The notes under the pieces: generated by a model
Seen by the model: only the letters and a program-made list of their open reading frames with translations
Told to the model about the DNA's origin: nothing
Database searches by the model: none
Program-made: the position numbers and the translations under genes
Assembly (NCBI GenBank): GCA_002633005.1
Contig: NMRA01000545.1
Span: forward strand, 36,654-91,750
Direction of reading: 5' to 3'
DNA length: 55,097 bases
DNA from: Phoronis australis
Lineage: Eukaryota; Phoronida; Phoronidae
Part shown: one piece after another, positions 35,330 through 46,559 of the stretch
How positions within the stretch are numbered: position 1 is the first letter of the stretch
Layout of the letters: each line of letters opens with the position of its first letter

Positions 35330-38300
35330 AGTTGAAAATGATGACTTTCGTCTGCTTTACAAGAGGATTTAAATAGTGTTACACAGAGGTACTTAAGCAT
35401 CTAAACAACAGTCTTATAGCCCTGCCTTCCGTCAAAAGTACAATTTTTTGATGAACACCAATTACTGCTACAAAATTGGTCTAAAATTGTTCTTCGGTAA
35501 AATTAGAGATGATTCCATTGTGTACTGTATGTCGCTTTGTGATATAACCTCATTTAAATACTTTTGCATGTCTCAAATCTCGATATAATAACCATTGGTA
35601 AGAGCGTGTACGTTGCACAACATACATTTACTGGAAAATAATGTGTCCGATCACAATTGCATCTAAGCCATTTATGACACTAAAAACTAATAATGATACC
35701 AGTAAATAGTTTTTTCAAGTCCTCTCCATTACGACCATTTTGCATTTTTGTGGAATAAATGTTATTTTGTTACGTCAAAAACTTCAATTGTTGCAAATTT
35801 TTGTAAATCATAAAAATTCAGTGTCTTGACAATGCAGAACAAATTTCTGAATTTAGTTTTTCTTTGAAAATTGTTTTCATTTCTCTATGGTTCATTTAAT
35901 GAAGAATTACCGTGCTTTACAACATCTCACATACCCTGGTTTTTTGGCCAAATTTTGGCTCCGTTCCCCTTTAATATTTCAAAATCATAAATTCCCCTTG
36001 GTCAGGCCAAACTTTTCCTCCAACGACTATAAAAATTACCCTCATGTTTAGAATCATTTTTAACTCACACTGTCAATCAAATTGGAGGGGGGGGGGGGTT
36101 CCCCTCACCTGAAAAATACACCACTCAGAAGGCACAATGTAACTCTCTTCTCAGGTGAGCACGAGCCCTGTCTCAGAAAGGTGTTCATTGATGACACATG
36201 TGAGGTACGCCCAATACAACATTATCTCAAATTTCAAGATTTGGTTATAACTATAGCCTCATTGCCAATAATCTCAAACCTCAAAAAATTAGTGTAAAAT
36301 CAAGCAATCCAAGATTAAATTAACTTCAAGGCACATTTTATCACAAAATAGTTATCAATGATGAATTGGGATTTAAAAAACATTCCAATGTTAACTTATT
36401 GCCAAATAAGCCAGCAACTTAAGTCGCAGGCAAAGCATAGACGCACCATTTTTGAATTCTGCAATTAGGTTTGGCCAACGACAATAAACTCTGAGGTACT
36501 TTCTTTGGTCACTGATGGCTTTGGTGATCTTGTTAGTAATGTGAATAGTAAGGATTATTATTATGAGAACAATTTTATCGAAGCAAAGTGCCTAATTCGA
36601 TTTTTGTTTTTAGCCAGCTAAACAGGCGATATGCAGTTTAAGCAAGGCTGAGTGCTTATAAAGCATAACGTCACCAAATGCCACCTAGCAACATTCCCAC
36701 TCCAAGTCACCAAACTGTAAGTGAGGTCACCAAAACAAGGAAACCCAATTGAGGTCTTGCGAAAGTCCTTGCCGCTATAAACGACAGAATTCTAAAAAAG
36801 TATTTTGAAGTTGACAAAGGCTTTTCTAAATTTTTTAGTCAATGTCCAACAGAAGATTAAGAGTACCTTGCGTTTTCGGTTAAAACCACAGTCCCCCTCG
36901 GATCCAATGTACCACAGTGACTTAAGACAGATCAAGCACACGATCCGCAAACTTTAACTTGTGCATGATTCTGAACTGCAACCTTCCAATTTTTGCCAAA
37001 AGATTCTGAGTCCATGCATCTATTTACTTCCTCTTGATTGCATGCCCAGATGTCTATGTGGCGACTTGGTAGACTTACGGATTTCACCAAGTAGCCAAAT
37101 AAAATTTGAATGGTGAACCAAAGGTCACCAAATCGACCCTTGTTCAATTAATGAGCTTGAAAATAATATTCAAATTTCAAACTAACACCGTGTAAATTGA
37201 AGACAGGATTGATTTTTTTCAGAAAATCAGACATCATGATTATTTATCATTGATTCATCAAAGCTATGCCAACAAATCTGTTGCATATACAGCCATTCTT
37301 TATTTCAAACAAAAATTATTGCCAAAACTGTCATTTTTACATTTGCAACAGGTGATTGTTGTTAGAAATAATGGAAATTTTGTTCAGATGTCTTCAGACA
37401 AAAAATCCTGATAGTAATTTACTTCCATTTTCCTTATTTTGGTAGAGAATTTTGATAAAACAATTTTACTAAATGACCATATCCGGCATATCGTGTGCTA
37501 CATATGTGAAGAGTTGAAGTTATTTATTTCATCTTTAGCAGACAACTTGTTGGTATCACATTAAATTGATCTGATGTCAACCTGCCTCTTGGGTAAACAC
37601 ATTCCTGAATATATAGTAGACAGTGTACTGAAGTCACAACCAGGCCTCTCATATGACAGATGTTCTTTTCAGTCAGTTCGTAAGTTTTCCGAGGCAGATG
37701 TTGGATTGGGCATTGAACAGTTGAGCATTATAAATCATGATGGATTTGTATATCATTTGTCCAAAATAACTCTGACATTAAATTCCAAGGCCAAGCTCTG
37801 AAACCTAAGAAGTCACCGCCTTAGTGCAAATACCAGGCATTCGACGACCCTGGATCAGCCAATCATGATGCAGCTGGTGCAGAAATTTTGCAAGTCTTTG
37901 TAATCGAGAATATCCATTCCACCATAACCCCCTACATTTTAGAGAGACACCTTCAATCTAGTAGAAACCAACGAAACGCACTAAATCGATGCTGTGGAGG
38001 TTAAATTGAAACAAAAAAAGAGTTTGGTAACAAACCTGAGATAAACGTAGGCATACTTTAGTGAAACAAGCGGTGACCTTTCTTTTCCTAGATCGGCTTC
38101 CTGGGAATTGTGTAGTTTATTTTAACTTCAGTTCAGGAGAGCCAAATTTTTGGACAGACATAAAAGGTTGAAAATTGAATTAAAAACTCTGTAAATTAGC
38201 ATGTGAACCTTGCACAGTATAAATGATTGCCTTACTGAATAAAGGGGGCAACTATGATGAACATCAAGTTAACTGGTTGGAAACATTTCTCAGAGAATGA

Positions 38301-38620
38301 ATTCAAAACAGTCAATATCAAAGGTCAAGGACGATGGGATACACTTTTGTTGAAGTAAGGAAGCGGGGGAAAATGAAAGCGTGTGTACGGTCCTGAATCA
38401 ACGTTCACACCTTACGTCACAGCAATGCATAATATGGCAAAAGCAGTGCAAGACAGAGTGTCACAGGGTAACAGACTGTGTGTTGAGTTTTCATTAGAAT
38501 TGGTTTGATTTCCATTTTGCAGGAAACTGAACAATGATGATGGTTTCTCAACCGATCACTCACTCATTCACTGCCAGGTAGACAGTCCACAGGCACTGAC
38601 TCTAGCTGCCCCCAGTACAA
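35330..38620. other. Intergenic between divergent genes
   Basis: Should include the zinc-finger gene promoter and first exon and possibly the 5' end of WDR24, none of which I can pin down. G-run of about 13 near 36088. No other gene recognised. Confidence 0.35.
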
Positions 38621-38624
38621 ACTA

Positions 38625-39050
38625 TGAAGCTCTTATAGGACCTCAAAACTGTTCGACGAATTATGCCTCACACTGATTAAAATATCAAAGTCATAGATGT
38701 AAGTACCTTTTGCGTATAGAAGAACAACTTAAGTCTTTATTCTTTAATTCCTTCCAACTTGAGGCTGTAATCAAACTTTTTTCGAACACTCCTTAGTTCA
38801 GTTGACCAAATTGGCAACTGGTCATTTTTGCACTGTGCGTGCTATTTTTACTGGCCACTTGCTGGGCCACTCAAAGAATTGACTGTTCAAAAAAAGTTTG
38901 ATTATGGAATTAAAAGATATCGATAGCCTCCTGATGTGACTAATGCACAAAAGGTTCTAAACACAATGGTACTTTGATGTTTTAATCAGTATGAGGCATA
39001 ATTCGCCCAAAAGCTTCTGGTGCACTAGTATGTAGCTCTTATAGTCTTAT
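38625..39050. mobile_element. Fold-back element with arms of about 160 bp
   Basis: The left arm (38625-38790) and right arm (38880-39045, inverted) share GCGAATTATGCCTCA(C/T)ACTGATT, AAAATATCAAAG/AAAACATCAAAG, CTTTTG, TTTAATTCC and TAATCAAACTTTTTT in order. About 90 bases separate the arms. Non-coding; would fold into a long imperfect hairpin. Confidence 0.75.
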
Positions 39051-40804
39051 AGGAGCCATCTTTATACTGGCCAGTTAGAGACGGTGGTCACTTTCTATCA
39101 CTCGGGTAGACATCTCTGAGGACTGCTTGCCTAATCTATGATAGGCCTATAGTAGTTGTGTATAGTGTAGGCCTACTTGAAAAAACAAAAGTCGCATTCT
39201 AGGCCATTTACTGTCTGTAAATTTGGTCTCGTTGCGCTGTATATCTTGCTTTGGTAGAATTCTATTACCAAAAACTCAAGTAAACATTTCAGAGCTTTAT
39301 GAGGTTGGTCAATCCTAGAATTGGCTCATGTATGCATTTCATTGATTTAAGTGGGTTGGTAATGCAAATGGGATCCCATAATTATAGGTGATATTACGTG
39401 ACTGATTTTATGAGCATGAAAAGTCAACCCCGATGACTAAACAGGGCAAACTGTAGCTTTAAATTGACCAGTGTAATTAAAAACAATTAGCTTAATACAA
39501 AAGTTTCATAATTTTGATGTCAAAAACTTTACAAAATATTTATTGCTATCGATTAGTATGTAATCATCATAAGTTCCAACAGGTGCCGCCACTACATTTG
39601 CAACATACCTGCAATACTTAGCTTAAAGTCTTATTATCAAGCAGTTTATAAAATTCCATCTAAATTATCTGAAAGTGATGAGAACCATGCAGTTACTTGT
39701 ACTGTAGAATTACACTCATTGTTCAGTGGATGTCTTGTCTTTTGGGGAAGTTAGGTTACTAAACTTTGTGATCTCGGCCACCAGTCCATTTGGTGGTGCT
39801 CCGGGCATCACAATACGTAATAAACCCACACGATCGCCACAATTTTTTAAGACCCCCCTCCCTCCATGGTAACGATGTGGGCCTCTACAGTAAGTGCCAA
39901 AGAAAATCAGTCACTTTTCTATTTCCTTGTTATGAGAATCCGTTTTATCTGGTTATAATTCCCATTTTATCGCAGATGAAAATGGCACATCGTGACACGT
40001 CATACTGGCTGTAATCTCTTCTTACAGCACTATGGTCCAAATATATGTGAAGCTTATTAAACTTACTCCAATGTACATCAGCATCTGATGCTGATATACA
40101 TTGGAGTTAGTTTAATAGATCTCAGAGTGGCTCCTTGTGCACTAGATCTACAGTACAACACACATTTTGGGCTGGGAAGGGGTGACTAGTCTGTCTGCAT
40201 AGTGTCTTATAATTTTGTGGACCCTTGTAAATCTTGGATGTCGTTCACACACAGTAAGCCTTTTGAAGTTGACACACAAGGTAAGTGAAAGTAAATCTTT
40301 GTGAACCCTGCTTTTCATCATACAAGTGTCCTAGTTGGACTGTGGCTACGCAACTTTACAAAGGGTTTGATGGTCCTGCCTGAATTGAGTGATTTATTAC
40401 CTTCTTTAGATTCTGAATAGCCACGAGCAGAATGAAAAGTAATCGAACAAAATAGTGTTTTCTTGTCATGACGGCTAATTCTGTTAACCAGAAAATGGCT
40501 GATAATAAGTGCTAGGGTGGCAAAATTCCAAAATGACTTCTCACTTTACTTACTTTTCTGTTAATCCCTTTTCATTCTCAGTCATGAGTGAAGACTACTC
40601 TGACTTTGAATTTTAGGCTTCCACCCAGCCGTCATATCACAGAATTCCAGGTCATTTTGTCTGAATACTTCAGCTTTGTGTTGTACATAACAGTGTAGGC
40701 CTACTAGGTGATACCCTATATTTAGTCCACACCCTGACCTATCCATTAATAGAGCCTATTGAGTACTATGCCATCAGCTCCAAGATATTGCCATTTTGTT
40801 ACAG
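39051..40804. other. Upstream of WDR24 exon; no exon identified
   Basis: Contains the near-perfect palindrome at 40056-40116. An upstream WDR24 exon ending in a split codon is expected but was not recognised. Confidence 0.35.
40056..40116. repeat. Near-perfect 61-bp palindrome
   Basis: Arms of 30 bases (ATTAAACTTACTCCAATGTA and its continuation CATCAGCATC) pair with 28 of 30 matches around a single central base. Too little loop for a canonical pre-miRNA; possibly the fused ends of a MITE. Confidence 0.85.
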
Positions 40805-40909
40805 GGGGATACTCGTCAGGGTTCACCATGGTCTATCCTGTTGATGCAGCTATCAATGCCATCAGCTCCAATGGCAACGGTTCACAGGTGGTTGTTGCTG
40901 GACGAAATG
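40805..40909 (+). CDS. WDR24: WDR24 exon a
   Basis: Acceptor TTTTGTTACAG; donor GTATGT splitting a Val codon. Encodes [15 protein letters not shown] and QVVVAGRN. A Kozak-like ACCATGG lies at about 40827. Confidence 0.88.
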
Positions 40910-43900
40910 GTATGTTTAAAACTTAAACTTACTTTAAACAGATGATGTTTCTCTGCTCCCCCATCAATCTCAGCAAGATGATGTCTTCACAGCATGTTTC
41001 GTCCTTGAACTTGAACACGCTCCAACGCCAGGCCCCCGAAATTGATCAGGCTCCGGTTTGACGGGGATTCTGCCACTGTTTGGTCTTCTGTAACCACAAC
41101 CATGACGATGCTGATTCCGCTGCAGCTGCCACCGACTTCATCATAGACTTCCTTGACTTAGTTGAAATTCCCAGCATCCTAGACATGCTCCACATGCTTA
41201 ATGCCACAAAACCTTTAGCTCCTACCTCAACTGGTATAGAGAAGCACGTCCATCCATTTCTCGAGCACTCATGGCTCAGCTCGCTGTACTACAATGCTTT
41301 CCTCTCCTGGGCTTCCTGTATCCTGGTTTCCCATGGCACCGTTCACTCCACCCAGACCACCACCTTCGCCGTATCTGACCACAAAATAATGTCTGGTCTC
41401 AAAGACGTCGAATCTATGTGGGAAGGGAATCTGCTTTGTTTCCCCAGATCTGCCTCCATGCACCAATCATTAGACATTAGATAGGATTCCTCCTGTGTTG
41501 CTAATACCCCTCTTGCAGCTAGCCGTCGTAAAATCGATAAACTTTTTCACAACCTTCCTCTTGGTTCTCCTCTCTATGTCTAGTGTGTGGGCAATTTCCT
41601 TAAGGACCTTGTTGTGACGCCAAGTGTACTTCCCCTCTGCCAGGGCCACCCTGCAACTGGACAGGACATGTTGTAGGGACTCTACTTCATCTTCACAGCG
41701 GTTACATCTGTCGTCATTTTCCTTCTCCCATAACTTCAGGTTACTTCCCGTTGGTAAGGTGTCGTACACCACGCGTAACAAAACCCTCAGCCTGTGCTGC
41801 TCCATGTGGAGAAGGTCCGCTGCTGTTATTCTCATTCCTAGCACTCCTTCCCAAGTGGTTCTTTTGCCCTGTCTCTTCATGCCTACTGCATGAGCGACAC
41901 ACTTCTCTTCTTCCTCTTCACGAATCTCCGTGAGTACCATATCTCTCCTCTCCTTCCCCTTTGTTGCCTTCCACCTAGATTATGGTTTAAAGCCCAAACC
42001 CTGTTGATCACAACAGACTGTAGCAACTATGTCCTTATGCCAGAGGTGGCTCTCTGCTCTGTTCACAGCCACTTGGGGGTCCCACATTCTGCCTGCTGAC
42101 ACCTTAATCTCTGATAAGCTGACAAATCTGTCTCTGGAATCTCGGATTGTAAGAACTTCCCTTGCTTTTGACACCATAAAGTCCTCAACCAGAGACCTTA
42201 TTGGAAGTGATACTGCTGCTGTCCTACTATATAATCCCACTGACGTGAAGCTCATTTCCTGATAGATGCTGGTTTGCCTCCCGCTCCATAGACTCGACTG
42301 TTGAGATCGGGTTGCTGTAAACCGATAGTGGCTACAATATCTAGGGCAGTAAAACGAATTGATAACACCAGAGCTTGAACATGCCCGGCAAAGTGCACCC
42401 GTTGATCTTCTTCAAACTCTCCCTGAACGGGGCCACTGTGTCCCTTGCGTTTGTGATGTCACTTAAACTGCTGTCGTACACCTTGCCTAGATATTTCACG
42501 GACCTCTCACCCAAGGATGGAATCTCCTTCTCATTCTCCCTTTCATCAATGCACCTGGGTAATGCTTGTTGTTTTTGTCATACACCTATTCGCTATTTGC
42601 TTTAAGTGCTAGAATATTTTTTCAGTTATTTTCAGCCATTGTGGAATTTGTTTAAAAGAAACACTATTCTCGTATTGAACAAAATTATGTTTTTAATTCG
42701 TACCCATGACGTTTCTTTAAATGTATTATTTATGTGCCATGTACGTGATAGGATTGTGTTCAGCATGTTTTGACAACTTTGTCATTTTTCTGTTATCCAT
42801 TTTTTTATTTGTGTTAAAGGGCCTTGAGAAAGGTATCCTAATTAATTTAATTTGCAACTTATTAAGCATTGTATTATATCTCAATATAAATCAGTGTTTG
42901 TCTTTCTCTCTGTGTCCTTCCCTCTCATCGTCTCCCCCTCTTTCTCTCTCCAGTTGATTTCAATTGACGGCATAAGTTTTTGTAAGTGAGTTTCAGATCT
43001 TCTGTTTTTCAGTGCTTTTAGCACACTTTGAAGTTGAACATGGATGCCTGGTTGATGTGAGCCCCGATTCTCATGAAATATTGGCATTATCTATGACCTT
43101 GGAACATCGGAGACTCAGTCTTCAAAAGTTAATACTTGAAATGTTGTATTGTGGTTATATAGTAGCCTAGAAAATGGCCAAATCATATCTATGAAATCAG
43201 TGGTCAGATTCATGTGAAACCTTTATTGTTGTCCAAAACGCTGTTAGAAATTGTTTCTAAAATACTATAAGTGGCAATCAAAAAATTGAACTTAAATGAT
43301 TTTCTTGTAAAAATTAAAAGTTGTATAAAATGAAAACGAAATGATAATTTAAAAAACTGAAACATATATTTTGAGATTTCATCTCGAACATATATATTAA
43401 GTGAAATTTGGTGATGTTATCGATGTACAGCACTGCTATCACTGTACCTTCCCTTTTAGGTAAGTTTTGCTAAAAAGATAATTATGTCTAGGTCGTCCAA
43501 GTTTTGTCTGATTGATAAAAAATCAATAACCAAACTGCACAGGCTTTCTACCTTCAGAAAAGGTATTTTAGTGAGTATTATTTAAATGATTGTATAGTTT
43601 TGGGTTTATTTGTCTTAATACACAGACTTGTCAATAGGGTCCTGCATAATCATAAGATGAGACATGGTACCTGATAATTGTTTGACAATAAAAAAATGTA
43701 ATGCATGATTTCCTGCTTATTGACAGTAAACTAGATTTATGGTGGTCAAACATGAGGCCACCTGAAGTGTATTTTTTAAAAATTCATGTTTTAAGCAGAA
43801 AGTGGAATTTTGCTAAAATGACGATCACGTCATAATTGACGATTGTATGACGTTTCAAGGCATAAATAAGCATTTATTTTCAATCAATAATTCAGAAAAC

Positions 43901-46300
43901 ACGTAATATTATGGGTTGAAATTCAATGTCAGTAAAAAAGTTGTATTTGATGAAACGTGACTTCACGAAAGTGGGCAATGTTTATTATTCAAAGGTCTTG
44001 ACATGTAAGGCTTCATTCATGCGGGAAAGTTCATAATCATTAAGAAATTAAATCTGTTCAGCTATACTTTGGTATTTAATAAAATCCTTAATCCCTCAGG
44101 AGCATCCTGCTCCCTTCCTGAGGAATGTAGGAACCATTGGAGTAGTGGGACGGGTGGAGATCCCTGTTGTCCACAAGGTTATTTTCATTAAGGTGTTTGA
44201 TTCGCCACTCAGTAGACATGGAGGTAGCAGGTTTGCTCCGTCTCCTGCATGGACCACTACTATTGATTGTAACTCGTCAGGGCAAAGCGGCAAGCACTAT
44301 TTGTCCCACCATTCAAACCGTTCATCCAATCCTGAATAAGGGAATGACTGTCTCCCAAGGGCTTAAAGATTTTTAGTAAGAAGCATAGTCCAGTTGAACA
44401 GCTGCTTTAATTTCTGTTTAAGTACCCAAATAACTATTACATTTATTTATTGCCTTTTGATCTGATTGTATTGTGTAAAGATTGAGTGAATTCTTTGTCA
44501 TTTCAGTTTTCAAAATCTATATCCTGGATGAGGATAAGTTTGTAGAGAGACAGAACTTGAGAGTAGGCAGAAACCTCAACCTCAACTATAGTATACTGGA
44601 TGTAGCCTGGAACCCAGTAAACGGTTTGTAGTCATTGACGTTCTGCCAGCCTTGACTTTTGATTGGATGAACAATACACTGTGGTGATGGGTTTTTCAAA
44701 TTTGGTCAAATGTGTTTCAGAAGTAGTTGTATGTTTATCTTTGACCTATTTTTGCTGTGTTGCTTAAAGCAAACCCATACCTTCTATTTTAAGAAGAATG
44801 GAAATTAGTTTTGAGGCTAAGGATGTTGCAGCCCAAACCAATGCCTGCACCATGCTGATCTGGCACGCTTCAGTTTTGCATGGGTTGGGGAATCAAACTG
44901 AAGCTATCATAAATTCCCGAATTAATGCTAGTGATTTATGATTTTTAATTGCTATCAGTACCAAAATTGACGACAACGAGTGCAGTCGCCACTTACAGAC
45001 TGAGGTATATTGTCTAGCACTAGCCAATCACAGAGGTAGATTGTCTAGCACTAGCCAATTGCAGAGGTAGATTGTCTAGCACTAGCCAATTACAGAGGTA
45101 GATTGTCGGCACTAGCCAATCGCAGACTGATGTAGATTTCTATCAGTAGCCAATTACAGAGGTAGATTGTCTAGCACTAGCCAATTACAGAGGTAGATTG
45201 TCTAGCATTAGCCCATTACAGACTGAGGTAGATTGTCTAGCACTAGACAATTACAGAGGTCCTAGATTTTTGAACTGTGGTGCAGTATTCAGTAGTGAAA
45301 CTGGTGCTGAATATCGAGGATCCCTGTAAAAGACTGTTGCCAAAAGTTGATACGAGTTTCTCAGAATTGGCACTAAAGTTAACTAGATCATTGCATCTCA
45401 TTTGTTGCAAGTTATTGTGTAACAACCACTACCCAGACACTGTATGTTCTTTCTCTGTGCCATGGCAATATGCTGAGTTTTAAAGCTGTTTTGTATCAAC
45501 TTTTGGCCAACAATAAATTTGGATTTAAACCATTGCCTTTAGTTATGAAATTGATTTCAAATTCTTCATTACTCAGATTAAAAGTAATTTTGGTCTTTTT
45601 AAAACCACCTCATTTTTTGTTATGGTTCAACGTCAGGTGTAACTCTTCGCTTTGACTGCCTTGTCATTTTAGACACAGGCACAATATGGCGAAGAATGAC
45701 CTGGCTTGGTGTGAGTGAGTGCAACATGCCACTAGGAAATTTTAAAATAATGTAATTGATGTCAAGATGTGGAAAAATGTTAGTCTTAGAATCACTCCTG
45801 ACATTACTTTTAGACCCTTAACGGACTCACTGTAAATTTAAGTCGAGCAGAGCTTGGAAATGTCCACGTGAGGGTCAAGGGTTTTCTTTCTCTTTTGTTT
45901 TGTTGAAATGAATTATTGAAAAAGTTAGGTGATATATTAGGAGTGTAAATTTTTATTTGATGATGTTATTCATAGTAGATTCAATTTTGAAATATGCATT
46001 GTCTTACTAGTCCTTCACTGTGTGATGTAACTTCCGAGTCGTCTTGCATTGTAATGTTTTTGTCATGTGATGCACTCTGGAGTTACCTTGTAAAGTAATG
46101 TTCTTTCCATTGCAGATAACATTCTTGCCTCTGGAGCCACTAACGGTGCAATCGTCACGTGGAATTTGGCCAAAGCATCCAAGTCGAAACAAGACCAGGT
46201 CTTCACAGAACATAAGCGGACTGTAAACAGGGTGTGTTTCAGCCCACAGGATAACGACTGCCTGCTTAGTGGATCACAAGATGGACAAATGAAGCTTTTC
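40805..46300 (+). CDS. WDR24: WDR24 (GATOR2 subunit), N-terminal exons
   Basis: Three exons (40805-40909, 44507-44623, 46116-46300) with agreeing phases encode the start of the WDR24 beta-propeller. WDR24 is a GATOR2 subunit that promotes amino-acid-dependent mTORC1 activation at the lysosome. Near-identical family blocks include [48 protein letters not shown] and [16 protein letters not shown] followed by [13 protein letters not shown]. This is about 135 residues of a roughly 790-residue protein; the next expected block (DLRRKDS-like) was not found to the right edge, so the gene either continues outside the window or has a very long intron here. An ACCATGG in the first exon could be a start, but homology extends the frame upstream. 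Confidence 0.93.
41080..42560 (-). pseudogene. Retrotransposon C-terminal fragment in WDR24 intron
   Basis: Minus-strand patches in order: 42560-42340 ([17 protein letters not shown], then [20 protein letters not shown] and CYQFVLLP), 42255-41980 ([20 protein letters not shown] ... [14 protein letters not shown]) and 41940-41470 ([45 protein letters not shown]). The C-x2-C...H-x4-C knuckle and TWRHN motif are those of the C-terminal region of non-LTR-type RT proteins common in marine invertebrates. A further patch near 41100 may be its tail. Stops and frame changes show it is dead. The catalytic RT core is not present. Confidence 0.75.
42561..44506. other. WDR24 intron, nothing coding
   Basis: Intronic A+T-rich DNA. 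A CT-rich run (CTTTCTCTCTGTGTCC...CTCTCCAG) at 42901-42954 resembles an acceptor tract, but no conserved exon follows. Confidence 0.4.
44507..44623 (+). CDS. WDR24: WDR24 exon b
   Basis: Acceptor TTTGTCATTTCAG, donor GTTTGT. Encodes [38 protein letters not shown]. Confidence 0.93.
45000..45258. repeat. 31-bp minisatellite, about eight copies
   Basis: Unit AGGTAGATTGTCTAGCACTA followed by GCCAATTACAG; some units carry a four-base ACTG insertion after CAG. Lies in the WDR24 intron. Confidence 0.9.
46116..46300 (+). CDS. WDR24: WDR24 exon c
   Basis: Acceptor CTTTCCATTGCAG, donor GTGAGT. Encodes two WD-repeat blades including [11 protein letters not shown] and [16 protein letters not shown], with the [10 protein letters not shown] strand at the end. 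Confidence 0.94.
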
Positions 46301-46407
46301 GTGAGTTGATTCCTACGTTTTATTGTAGGCAATTCTTCCTGTTACATGCCCTCAGTTGTCCATGTCTCATTTGATGATAGTCTCTTTCAGAAATCCCAGA
46401 TGATGCA

Positions 46408-46500
46408 GTGTGGCCTTGTGGGATAGGGGCTGGCTTTCTTTACTCAAGCTTCTGGGTTCGAATCTCACTGGGTCACACTACTGAACCCTCGAGTCACAGG
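46408..46500 (+). repeat. tRNA-derived SINE-like unit
   Basis: A-box-like TGGCCTTGTGG (46411-46421) and perfect B box GGTTCGAATC (46455-46464) in tRNA spacing. GTGTGGC and GTCACAC at the two ends can pair, but the T-stem spacing is not that of a functional tRNA. Right boundary uncertain. Lies in the WDR24 intron. Confidence 0.55.
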
Positions 46501-46559
46501 TTTCTTGCTCCTCAGCTTGGTTTTAACCATATATTAATAAAGCATAAAAATGGTTTTAA

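Noticed and set aside
40056-40116. microRNA precursor
   Set aside because: The centre of the palindrome is a single base; a Dicer/Drosha substrate needs a real terminal loop.
41080-41484. 134-codon plus-strand open frame
   Set aside because: It is antisense to a retroelement fragment and lacks any recognisable motif.
42898-42956. Strong CT-rich 3' splice acceptor in the WDR24 intron
   Set aside because: The sequence after it encodes nothing matching WDR24 and the phase does not join exons a and b better than direct splicing.
46408-46478. Functional tRNA gene
   Set aside because: The end pairs and boxes look right, but T-stem/acceptor spacing is off by several bases and no clean anticodon arm forms, so a SINE-like relic fits better.
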